Assembly: GCF_017874735.1 (NCBI RefSeq)
Contig: NZ_JAGGLV010000011.1
Coordinates: 172,322-236,321 of the forward strand
Direction: 5' to 3'
Source: Paenibacillus silagei
Lineage (GTDB): Bacteria > Bacillota > Bacilli > Paenibacillales > Paenibacillaceae
Length of the DNA stretch: 64,000 bases
Part shown: positions 1 through 7,482 of the stretch, in pieces
Numbering within the stretch: position 1 is the first letter of the stretch
Layout: every line of letters starts with the position of its first letter
The notes under the pieces: model-generated
What the model saw: only the letters and a program-made list of their open reading frames with translations
Databases searched by the model: none
Told to the model about the DNA's origin: nothing
Program-made: the position numbers and the translations under genes

Positions 1-628
1 AATTCACTAGGGTATCCGCACTGAATTTATCCTGATATTGATCATTGAATCTATATAGATACACCATTTCTCTAAGATAATCATGATTGGTTGTTAGATG
101 ATTAGTGTTGAACGCAAGATTGAAATCGGCAAATGATATCTCAGCTTGACTATACACGCCGTTCTTAAAGAAATCGGAAACATACAATATCTCTCTATTT
201 AAGTCATAGCCGTAAACAAATATGTCATGATGCAATTGGAGTCTATGATATCGGTCGCTTAGGGGCACGTAAAAATAATTCACCATGGTGTGGATATAAT
301 GATTAGCATTAATATTTTCTATAATAAAATGAATAACAGAGTCCCATTTAGCTGTTACAGTATCTCTATGTATCTTTTGAGTCGAAATCCATTTGCACGC
401 ATCCGAAGGCCGCAGCTCATAAGTCAGAGGGAAATAAAAATCTCCCCAATGATGTTTATAATCTTTGTTAATAAATAATTGAATATAATTGCTGAATATC
501 CATGGGTGTGCGCACTCGTAATGGGTCAGTATGGACAAGAGATGAGCATGCTGCGTATAGGTTGTAATCATCGGATAACTTACCGGCAATATTCCCCTGC
601 CCAAGGTGTGAGTTGTATTCTTCAACAT
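1..628 (-). CDS. BtrH-like protein of an acyl-transfer cluster (3' end beyond the window)
   Basis: An open frame starts at the ATG at 626-628, with GGGGTGA a few bases upstream, and runs about 209 codons to the left edge without a stop, so the C-terminus is missing. The stretch around residues 125-180 reads YFYVPLSDRYHRLQLHHDIF, then VYGYD and LYVSDFF. This layout (a tyrosine-rich strand, a histidine, a GYD turn, a 'YV-D' strand) resembles BtrH of butirosin synthesis and papain/C39-like folds. BtrH moves an acyl chain from a carrier protein to an amino group. It starts 11 bases after the acyl-AMP ligase stop, and an acyl carrier protein comes first in the same run of genes, which fits that role. 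The family call is by motif pattern only; the substrate is unknown. Confidence 0.5.
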   Translation of the reverse strand, partial: MLKNTTHTLGRGILPVSYPMITTYTQHAHLLSILTHYECAHPWIFSNYIQLFINKDYKHHWGDFYFPLTYELRPSDACKWISTQKIHRDTVTAKWDSVIHFIIENINANHYIHTMVNYFYVPLSDRYHRLQLHHDIFVYGYDLNREILYVSDFFKNGVYSQAEISFADFNLAFNTNHLTTNHDYLREMVYLYRFNDQYQDKFSADTLVN

Positions 629-639
629 TTCGTTCACCC

Positions 640-2127
640 CTACTCATTTAGCAATAAGCACTTCGTACTTGCCCTGTCCAGTTTTCCTGTTTTTGTTTTG
701 GGAATGTCATCTACAATCCTCCATTGTCTAGGTACCTTATACGAAGACAAATGCAAGTTGCAATGTTGTGTCAGCGCATCTAGATCAATCAGACATTCTT
801 CACAAACTTTCAGAAATGCGATGGGTACTTCGTCTAATAGATCATCGTGCACACCAACAATCATGACTTCCTCCACTTCTTTCAAACCATATAAAAACTC
901 TTCGATTTCTTCCGGATAAATATTGATACCGCCGGATATAATGATATTTTTCTTTCTGCCTGTGATGATGAGACACCCTGATTCATTCCAAAATCCCAAA
1001 TCTCCTGTCTTTAACCAGCCATCAACAATGGTAGCGTTCGTTAACTCCGGGTTGTTGTAATAACCGAGCATCACATTTGGGCCCTTGACCCAAACTTCTC
1101 CGATAGCGGCTCCTTCAACCTCATTCTCTTCTTCGTCAACAAGCCGAATAGAAACGTCACTGATGGGTGATCCACAGGATAAGCAGCGTTCTCCACGGTC
1201 CATCATACTCACCCGCGGAGAAGCTTCTGTCAATCCGTAGGTTTGAATAATGTCCGCTTGGGGAAATACAGTCTGAAGATTGTCTACTAATTTCGCGGGA
1301 ATCGGCGCACCGCTTATAACTATAAATTCAATGGAATCAAAGGCACTCCAGTTGGTTGTCTGATGATAATCGGAAACAAAGTGCATCAATTGCGTAGGCA
1401 CCGCTGAGAATGCCGTGACCGCCTTATCCTGAAACAGTCTAAACGCTGTGCGCGGCAGCAAGGGCAAGCTGATAAGCCTAATTCGGGTTCCAAATAGCAT
1501 ACAAGAAATCAATTGCGTGACAATTGTAGAACTGAAATGAACGGGCATCGTTACAAGAAACGAATCTTGATCCGTATAGCCCACCTTTCTGCCATGTGCC
1601 AACGCATTCGTTAATACATTCTCATGGGATAACATAACGATTTTAGATTGTCCGGTTGTGCCCGATGTAGGAAGGAGAATAGCACATGAATTGGGATCGG
1701 ACGGATTCGTGAGCGAGATCGATTCAAACGAAGGCACCGGTTCTTGCGAGAAATCCTGAGCGGTAACCCAATAAATATGGCGATTTAAACGCGCAGGCTG
1801 TGCATATTTGCTGATAACCAGCTTGGCGTCACTGGCTTGTAAAATATTTTCAATCTCAGTTAGGGATGCCGAGTAAGGAACCGGTATGAGTACATGACCG
1901 CTGAACTGAATGCCAAGCGCCGCAGTAATGAACAAGGGCTCATTATTTGTGTAGACTGCAAGATGGCTGCCGGCCTCAAGCTCAAAGTTCTTTTTGATAT
2001 ATAAAGCAATTAAGTATGCTTCTGTCATCACTTCCGCATAAGTCCACTGCTCCTTTAGATCTTGAAGGATAATTTGATCCTTGCGATCACAAGCCTCCAT
2101 GAATAAACGCTGAATGATAGTCATCAT
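640..2127 (-). CDS. Acyl-AMP ligase (AMP-binding enzyme)
   Basis: A 495-residue member of the ANL adenylation superfamily. All core motifs are visible: the P-loop PTSGTTGQSK at about 153-162, YGLTE at about 297-301, GWLKTGDLG, the hinge GRKKNIIISGG followed by NIYPEEIE, and the C-terminal PKTKTGKLDR with its catalytic lysine. It should activate a carboxylic acid as an acyl-adenylate and load it on a thiol. The preceding gene is a free-standing acyl carrier protein whose stop overlaps this start by ATGA, so that carrier is the likely acceptor. No condensation or thioesterase domain is attached. It could be a fatty acyl-AMP ligase or a ligase for a small acid; the motifs do not separate these. 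Confidence 0.85.
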   Translation of the reverse strand: MMTIIQRLFMEACDRKDQIILQDLKEQWTYAEVMTEAYLIALYIKKNFELEAGSHLAVYTNNEPLFITAALGIQFSGHVLIPVPYSASLTEIENILQASDAKLVISKYAQPARLNRHIYWVTAQDFSQEPVPSFESISLTNPSDPNSCAILLPTSGTTGQSKIVMLSHENVLTNALAHGRKVGYTDQDSFLVTMPVHFSSTIVTQLISCMLFGTRIRLISLPLLPRTAFRLFQDKAVTAFSAVPTQLMHFVSDYHQTTNWSAFDSIEFIVISGAPIPAKLVDNLQTVFPQADIIQTYGLTEASPRVSMMDRGERCLSCGSPISDVSIRLVDEEENEVEGAAIGEVWVKGPNVMLGYYNNPELTNATIVDGWLKTGDLGFWNESGCLIITGRKKNIIISGGINIYPEEIEEFLYGLKEVEEVMIVGVHDDLLDEVPIAFLKVCEECLIDLDALTQHCNLHLSSYKVPRQWRIVDDIPKTKTGKLDRASTKCLLLNE

Positions 2128-2366
2128 ATCGTTGTCTCGGTCAAATAATTGAGGATTAATCCAGTCGTGGAGAACTTCTCAAACAACAGATCCTCATCAG
2201 GGATCGAGATGTTAAACTTCGATTCCATTGAAACAATAAGCTTGATGAAGCCCACCGAATCGATCCCTTGATCCAACAAAGGGGTATTGTGGTCATCCGG
2301 ATACTTGATGTCAAGTTCAGCAAAAATTTCATCTCTCAAGATAAATTCTATTGATTTAGACATCAT
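2124..2366 (-). CDS. Acyl carrier protein
   Basis: An 80-residue PP-binding domain protein. The motif QGIDSVGFIKL places the phosphopantetheine serine near residue 37, and the acidic helix (VSMESKFNISIPDED) is typical of carrier proteins. A strong site, GGAGGAAAC, precedes two adjacent ATG codons at 2361-2366, either of which could be used. Its stop overlaps the ligase start, so the two are translationally coupled. Carrier protein, ligase, then a BtrH-like protein in one run suggest a dedicated acyl-loading and acyl-transfer module rather than the housekeeping fatty acid synthase. Confidence 0.85.
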   Translation of the reverse strand: MMSKSIEFILRDEIFAELDIKYPDDHNTPLLDQGIDSVGFIKLIVSMESKFNISIPDEDLLFEKFSTTGLILNYLTETTI

Positions 2367-2499
2367 GTTTCCTCCGTTAGATAATCTTTAGAAAGGCTGA
2401 TTAGAGAGGATAGCAGACATGGTGATATTCAGTAATGAGCAGGTAGGTGAAAGTGAGTGTGAAGGAGAATAATCTCAAAACGATGGACAATGTGCATAC

Positions 2500-2670
2500 G
2501 CACTAAAAGAGTTGTTTGCAGAGATGCTGCAATGAATGCTGGAGGCGGAATATGACTCGGTGCAGGAATGAAAAGCAGAAAAAAGCATTTTCCCAAGCGA
2601 TAAAGCCCTGCTGAAAATGCTCTACTTCACTACGGTGAATGACGCCCGTAAATGGATATGTTTAGTATAA
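2500..2670 (+). pseudogene. IS256-type transposase remnant, internally deleted
   Basis: One forward frame reads ALKELFAEMLQ-stop-MLEAEYDSVQE-stop-KAEKS, then IFPSDKALLKMLYFTT and VNDARKW. The first part matches the N-terminal region of IS256/Mutator transposases (ALK-LF---LQ-MLEAE-D) and the last part their C-terminal region (FPSD-ALLKMLY-A----KKW). The DDE catalytic core is missing and two stop codons interrupt the frame. This is a scar of an old insertion in the 440-base gap between the carrier protein gene and the glycosidase. Confidence 0.6.
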
Positions 2671-2746
2671 ATTGCAAATATACCAATTGTCAACAATTTT
2701 AAATTTTATGCAACACTAGTGAGGACGTCCTTTAGCTGAATAAAGA

Positions 2747-2766
2747 GGTATATCATTTGATATACC
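2747..2766. terminator. Hairpin downstream of the glycosidase gene
   Basis: A perfect 9-bp stem (GGTATATCA and its complement) with a 2-base loop lies 43 bases past the glycosidase stop. On the minus strand the following sequence is T-rich (CTCTTTATTC) but has no long T run, so this is a weak terminator candidate. Confidence 0.35.
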
Positions 2767-2808
2767 CCTTGATCCAGCTTATTGCAATTATATCAAACCG
2801 TTTGCATT

Positions 2809-4770
2809 TTATTTGAACTGGAACCAGGTTAAATTTGCAACTGTGGTTGAATCTGACTTCACAAAAGTAACATATACCGTATGAGTTCCTACCGCTGTCC
2901 CGGCACTAATCGGGATATTCTTGAGGGACCATGACTGCCATCCGCCGGTGCTTTCTCCCGTCCAATAACCCAGCATCGTGCCTGTAGGGCTGTCCAAGTG
3001 GAATTCGATTCTACCGCCGGAGTTAGCAGATGCAACCTTCAGATCAATGCTTGTTTTAGCGGTACTGCCAAAGTCTACATTTTTAAAGGCGATATAGTCG
3101 CCATTGCTGCCCCCGCCAACATCCAGCCCGCCATCCGTGCTTGACTCATAGGAGATAACTCCTGAACTAAGGTTGTAGCCTTCCGCTTCAAATTTCAATG
3201 TGTTGAATTTGGGATCTGCAGCATAGCTGTTCGTATCTGTTATTTTCAAATCTGTCAAATTATTTACCGCAACTCCACCGACGCGGACATTGTTTAAAGT
3301 AACTCCCGAGACAGTAGCAGTGTCACTCCAGCCCTTCATGATGGAAACTTCACCCAAAGCGCGTAAATTGATATTATTATAGACCACATTTTTGATCGGA
3401 CCGGTTTTGGCCGAAAGATCAAACCATCTGGAGTGAACACCGGATCTTGGCCAGAAGCCTTCTACATCGATATTGTCAAATACGATGTTTTGTGCTGCCG
3501 GAGTTCCATACAGATGACCTACCGCTAAAGCGCGCCAGCATCTGTATACAAAAGAGTTTTTAACCACGATGCCATCCTGAAGCTGTTTCACTCCATCTCC
3601 AACCTTGAATGCTCCACATCTGCTCCAGGCCAAAGCATCATCGACAACTACATTGGACTGGTTCTCAGGAGTTCCCGGCCAGTTGGCAGCGATATCCGTA
3701 GTGGCTACATCCCAGGTCTTAAAGGAGTAGGTGTCATCCTCCGATACGGCAACAGTGTGCTTGATGAGTACATTCTGGCTCTCTTGGATGTCTATTGCAT
3801 CATTTTCATAATCAAGTTCATTGTTGTTGAAGTGCTTGGTATTCTGGAAAGTTACGTTATTGGATCTTGTAACGATTGTAGCCCAGCCGCCGCTGTCTCT
3901 GATGGTTATGCCGTCAACCGTGAAGTTGCTGCACTGCAAGGGTACAAGAATATTGTTCAGATAATTGTTTGTATTCCTCATATAATGGCCATTACCGTCA
4001 ATCGTTCCCCTGCCGTATATCTTAATATTGTTGGCATTGGTTTCGGTATAAATAAACCATGTCCCATCCTTATTCAGGGAATTCTTATGGAAATGGGTAG
4101 TGTAATCGCTTGGATTTCCTGACCCCCTTATAACAGAACCACCCTCCAGATAAATCGAGACATTGCTTTTTAGAACAATGTTACCGCTCTTATACACTCC
4201 TGCTGGAACGTATACGATACCGCCGCCTGCTGCGTTAGCCGCATTGATGGCATTCTGTATGGCAGGTGTAGCCAAAGTGGCACCGGTACTGTCAGCACCG
4301 TACCCGGTTTTAACATTGTATATCCCTGTACCGGATGACGCCGGAACATTGGTTTCAAGCGCATCTGCCGCGATAACCAGATCCTTCAGGTTATTGATTT
4401 TAACGATAAGATAGGTTGGTGATGAAAGTGTAAAGGTAAGTGTATTTCCGCTCTTGGTTGCAGTGATTCCCAAAGCTTTGGGAGAAATATTATAGGTATT
4501 GATGGGCTCGCTTGCTGTTATTGTGATTGTAGTCGTACCTGAAAAAGAGAAATTACAATAATTATAGTTTACAAATACCGCCGAAGTGTCGATGACCGGT
4601 ATATTGGTAGAGTCTGCTGTTACCGTGTATTGACTGGTCGTGGTATAGATTGACGGTAATGGATAGCTTACAATGGTACCCGCCGCACTTGCGGTCAAAG
4701 GAAAGACAGGTAACAGATTGGCCATACAAAAAATTAATAATGCACTTAATAACTTTAACTTCCTTAACAT
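2809..4770 (-). CDS. Secreted right-handed beta-helix glycosidase with C-terminal CBM6
   Basis: A 653-residue protein. An N-terminal signal peptide (basic start, hydrophobic core, ending near TASAAG) predicts export. Residues of about 155-500 form a pectin-lyase-like beta-helix of GH28 type: a start typical of the fold (YGADSTGATLATPAIQNAI), VYVPAGVYKSGNI and YGRGTIDGNG, then repeated N-rich coils and acidic pairs (NDAIDIQES, SEDDTYSFKT). The last ~130 residues are a CBM6: FEAEGYN, DGGLDVGGGSNGDYIAF, GWQSWS and LTWFQF. It likely cuts a plant or microbial polysaccharide, possibly pectin or an alpha-glucan; the substrate cannot be read from the motifs. The start has a clear GAGGTG site. No sugar transporter lies nearby. 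Confidence 0.8.
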   Translation of the reverse strand: MLRKLKLLSALLIFCMANLLPVFPLTASAAGTIVSYPLPSIYTTTSQYTVTADSTNIPVIDTSAVFVNYNYCNFSFSGTTTITITASEPINTYNISPKALGITATKSGNTLTFTLSSPTYLIVKINNLKDLVIAADALETNVPASSGTGIYNVKTGYGADSTGATLATPAIQNAINAANAAGGGIVYVPAGVYKSGNIVLKSNVSIYLEGGSVIRGSGNPSDYTTHFHKNSLNKDGTWFIYTETNANNIKIYGRGTIDGNGHYMRNTNNYLNNILVPLQCSNFTVDGITIRDSGGWATIVTRSNNVTFQNTKHFNNNELDYENDAIDIQESQNVLIKHTVAVSEDDTYSFKTWDVATTDIAANWPGTPENQSNVVVDDALAWSRCGAFKVGDGVKQLQDGIVVKNSFVYRCWRALAVGHLYGTPAAQNIVFDNIDVEGFWPRSGVHSRWFDLSAKTGPIKNVVYNNINLRALGEVSIMKGWSDTATVSGVTLNNVRVGGVAVNNLTDLKITDTNSYAADPKFNTLKFEAEGYNLSSGVISYESSTDGGLDVGGGSNGDYIAFKNVDFGSTAKTSIDLKVASANSGGRIEFHLDSPTGTMLGYWTGESTGGWQSWSLKNIPISAGTAVGTHTVYVTFVKSDSTTVANLTWFQFK

Positions 4771-4974
4771 AAATAAACACCTCTTTCATATTTTTTAGAA
4801 AATACTATATATCCCTTCTGTATTCGCTTACAACCTGATTATAGTTTGATAGGCGTATCCGGATAAGGCGGGTAATCCCACATTAAGGGCAGATTTCTGC
4901 AGCAGCTTTACACAGAAAAGAGAGGCTGCTGAACAAAATCATCACAGAATAGCAAGCAAAAGCGCAAAAATAAA
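4771..4974. other. Intergenic stretch upstream of the glycosidase gene
   Basis: About 200 bases between the glycosidase start and the displaced rlmD terminator. It should hold the glycosidase promoter. I see no gene and no confident operator. Confidence 0.4.
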
Positions 4975-5003
4975 GACGCTGCGGGGAGTAATTCCCGAGC
5001 GCC
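4975..5003 (-). terminator. Native terminator of the displaced rlmD tail
   Basis: On the minus strand GGCGCT-CGGG pairs with CCCG-AGCGTC, followed by TTTATTTTTG. It lies 31 bases past the stop codon of the displaced rlmD 3' fragment, where the terminator of the undisturbed gene would be expected. Confidence 0.6.
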
Positions 5004-5033
5004 TTCTTGCTTTCTTTTATGTCGAATTATCAC

Positions 5034-5110
5034 CTACTTCAGCTCCAGCACCGCCACACTTTCCACATGCACCGTATGCGGGATAATATCCCGCTCCGGT
5101 GCTTCATGCT
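5034..5110 (-). pseudogene. Displaced native 3' end of rlmD
   Basis: The minus strand reads IIPHTVHVESVAVLELK and then stop (5034-5036). This is the usual C-terminus of RlmD-type 23S rRNA methyltransferases (compare PHTVHVEAVC in the intact gene at 12005). No upstream part of the gene exists here. The fragment carries the attachment-like core at 5062-5083 and its own terminator. The simplest reading is that an integrative element entered the end of rlmD and pushed the original last codons to its far side. Confidence 0.7.
5062..5083. repeat. Attachment-like site 1 (left end, native rlmD tail)
   Basis: The 22 bases begin TCCACATGCACCG and are identical to 12042-12063. To the left lies the native rlmD tail. 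To the right, about 80 further bases (to ~5166) resemble the bases right of site 2, marking the inner left end of the element. Confidence 0.7.
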
Positions 5111-5301
5111 AAAACCCGCAAACCCTTGCTGTTACTGCGTCTTCTAAAATGACCTTTTGGCTTGCTGCAGCAGCGATGTGCAGCTTTCTGCTGAATTTCG
5201 TCCCCAATTTGTCCCCATAAATCCTAACAAAATTCAGACTTCTAAGCAAATTTAACTTGCTGTTATGCCTCTAAACAATTAAAGATGTTAAATCCAAATA
5301 T

Positions 5302-6135
5302 TCAATTTAACCTCCAAGTAGATAGTTGATCCAATTGTAGCCTTCCATTTATTAATGCTTCACCGGGTATAAGATACTTATAACCATTTTTCATTATTTC
5401 ATAATCTACTCCGTAGTATAATACCTCATCGGAAGGAATATCATATGGATTTAATATGGTAAGAGTATCTGTTCCCCAGTCAATCGATAACGGCTGCGGA
5501 CGATACCTCCGTAAATATTTAAACGGAAAAGGAGTATTGTCTAGTGCATTTAAACTCCCATTTTCATCATTAAATCTTTTTATCTCAGCTCTCAGAGCGG
5601 TAAGCAGGCTAAATCGAAACACATCACTATATGCTACAGACCTTGGTTCAAATGGTGAAATAAATTCATAAGTAATGCTATTCAATAATTCTAGCCCTTT
5701 AGATGAAATCTCAATTTCATGCTGTGTGTTTCTGAATTGATATTGAATAAGAACTGTTCCTGCATTATCCTTTGTAATGCTTGATGCGTTATGGATTGTT
5801 GCATTACGAATTAACTTATAGATTCGAAATACTTCATTAAGGACCGAATCGGATTGAGTTCTGTTTGGTAGTAACCTTAGCTTTTCAGCATAACTTTTCC
5901 CGATAACTGACGGATTTGTGCTATCCACATAGGTATCAAGAATACCAAAAAATAATATCACATTCAAAATAAAATTCTGACTTATTCTACTACTATTCAT
6001 ATAGCTCGACAAATCTAAAGTATGTTCTTTGGTTCCATCTTCATGATATTTCACTGGCATTACAACTGGGGTATGCAGTCTAATATCAGAGCGAGAGATT
6101 AAACTCTTGGTTTGATCAATAAATTCTTGAAGCAT
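5302..6135 (-). CDS. HEPN-like protein of unknown function
   Basis: 277 residues from the ATG at 6135, which has AGGAAAGGGTG just upstream; an in-frame GTG at 6144 is less likely. I do not recognise the whole family. Around residues 100-120 it reads VFRIYKLIRNATIHNAS, in which R-NATI-H is exactly the R-x4-H motif of HEPN RNase-type domains, set in a helical, hydrophobic context (RISQNFILNVILFFGILDTYV before it). The C-terminal part is mixed strand and helix with a YRPQPLSIDW segment. It stands alone between two attachment-like sites, apparently the only surviving gene of the older insertion. HEPN proteins are common in abortive infection and toxin systems, so a defence role is plausible but inferred. 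Confidence 0.6.
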   Translation of the reverse strand: MLQEFIDQTKSLISRSDIRLHTPVVMPVKYHEDGTKEHTLDLSSYMNSSRISQNFILNVILFFGILDTYVDSTNPSVIGKSYAEKLRLLPNRTQSDSVLNEVFRIYKLIRNATIHNASSITKDNAGTVLIQYQFRNTQHEIEISSKGLELLNSITYEFISPFEPRSVAYSDVFRFSLLTALRAEIKRFNDENGSLNALDNTPFPFKYLRRYRPQPLSIDWGTDTLTILNPYDIPSDEVLYYGVDYEIMKNGYKYLIPGEALINGRLQLDQLSTWRLN

Positions 6136-6234
6136 ACTTTTCACCCTTTCCTACTACCTAAATTCACCACATAATTACACTACGGAAAAGGGTGTGCGCA
6201 GTTTCATAAATTACTTTTTTTCAATTTTCTCCAA

Positions 6235-6273
6235 AAAGACCGTAGGACATCAAGGTGATGGCATACGGTCTTT
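6235..6273 (-). terminator. Intrinsic terminator below the ATPase/TOPRIM-like pair
   Basis: A perfect 10-bp stem (AAAGACCGTA with TACGGTCTTT) is followed on the minus strand by a run of five T. It would stop leftward transcripts from the ATPase/TOPRIM-like pair before they reach the HEPN-like gene. Confidence 0.6.
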
Positions 6274-6702
6274 CCATTCATCAATTTCACATGGGACTGT
6301 CTCAAAAACTTTACAAATATGTAGAGCGATATTATAACTGTAGGGAACGTAATCTCATGTTCCATTTTTTATAAATGTTTCAAATATATATACTTCCCTG
6401 GGGTATTGCCCTTCATATTTCTTGCATGACTCAATTTCAAAGACAAACAACCTCTAAACTCACCAATTCGTCCCCCACTATGTTCTTCACTTACTCACAA
6501 CCCTTATAAATCTAGGAACAAACAAAACAGTTTCAACATGAATCGTATGCGGGATTATATCCCGCTACAGTGCTTCACACTCAAACCAGCAAACCCTTGT
6601 TATTACTGCATTCTTTAAAATGACCTGATTATAATACTACTCACACCTCTTGCAAGATAAATTCCAATTAATATCTTACCGGTAGAGGAAATTGACTCTA
6701 TA
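6274..6702. other. Non-coding junction holding attachment-like site 2
   Basis: No gene is visible. The stretch contains the GTCCCC box (6468-6476), the junction core at 6533-6554 and about 80 bases resembling the element's left end. Confidence 0.5.
6533..6554. repeat. Attachment-like site 2 (junction between two insertions)
   Basis: This copy differs from sites 1 and 3 at three positions. Its left flank (6468-6532, CTCACAACCCTTATAAAT and a GTCCCC box) matches the left flank of site 3, and its right flank (to ~6635) matches that of site 1. It is therefore a hybrid of the two element ends. On the minus strand it still encodes an RlmD-like tail (IIPHTIHVETV). Confidence 0.65.
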
Positions 6703-7482
6703 TTACGATTGAGCCTCAATTGTGCTTTCTGTCTTCTCTGCATCAATTGGACCTTTAATAAAATCAAATAACAAAGGTGTGTTAGTAAATCTATTTAATG
6801 AATTAGTTCCCTGCTGAATATGTTGCCAGGTTTCTCTATAATCGCCATCGTTGATCATGAATTGCTTTAAATGGTTTAGTACGTCTAACATTCGTCCTAT
6901 ATGTTCATCAATGTAATCATCCATAAGGTCATTCTTATCATCGATAGAAAGATTTTGAGAATTGAACATGATATGATCTGTATTACTTGACATAAAAAAA
7001 GAACGGTAAGGAATCGCTATGCGGTCAACAGTAATTTGGCTAACACCTAACATACTCCGGTGATTGCTAGCTTTTCTCTGATTTCTATCAATTAATTCTC
7101 GTTGCTTTAGTACATCACAACATTCAATTACATTCGTTGTATACCGCTTTTTATCTTTCAAACTCACCGTTGGACTAATAATCACTTGGCTATTGGGAAT
7201 AAATGTTCCGTCCATATCGACAATATGAATAATACCAGATATGATTTTGGGTCTAAGATTCAACCTATTTATCTTATCTTTTACAACCTTTTGGATTCTG
7301 TTTCTAATGCTCTGCTGTGAGGAAGTAGGCAAGGTAGTGAATTCCGAAAATATATCCGTTCGATGAGTATAGACCCGTACATCAGAATTTGAAAGCTCTG
7401 TAATCAGTGGTTGAAATAAAGCTTCATCTGTTCCACCCTCAACAATTAATAAATAGAGCTTTTTTCGAGTAGTGTTAGTCAT
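6703..7482 (-). CDS. TOPRIM-like protein partnered with an AAA ATPase
   Basis: 259 residues from the ATG at 7482; an upstream in-frame GTG at 7509 is possible. The start overlaps the ATPase stop (AATGACTAA), so translation is coupled. The N-terminus reads LYLLIVEGGTDEALFQPLI, a strand ending in an acidic-Gly turn, as in TOPRIM domains. Near residue 90 IIHIVDMDGTF supplies the D-x-D. Later FFMSSNTDHIMFN and an acidic helix (DDKNDLMDDYIDEH) follow. TOPRIM nucleases paired with ABC-like ATPases occur in OLD, Gabija and PARIS-type defence. Here the TOPRIM-like part is a separate polypeptide. I cannot place it in DUF4435 (AriB) or RloB with certainty. The predicted activity is nuclease or effector control by the ATPase. 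Confidence 0.65.
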   Translation of the reverse strand: MTNTTRKKLYLLIVEGGTDEALFQPLITELSNSDVRVYTHRTDIFSEFTTLPTSSQQSIRNRIQKVVKDKINRLNLRPKIISGIIHIVDMDGTFIPNSQVIISPTVSLKDKKRYTTNVIECCDVLKQRELIDRNQRKASNHRSMLGVSQITVDRIAIPYRSFFMSSNTDHIMFNSQNLSIDDKNDLMDDYIDEHIGRMLDVLNHLKQFMINDGDYRETWQHIQQGTNSLNRFTNTPLLFDFIKGPIDAEKTESTIEAQS

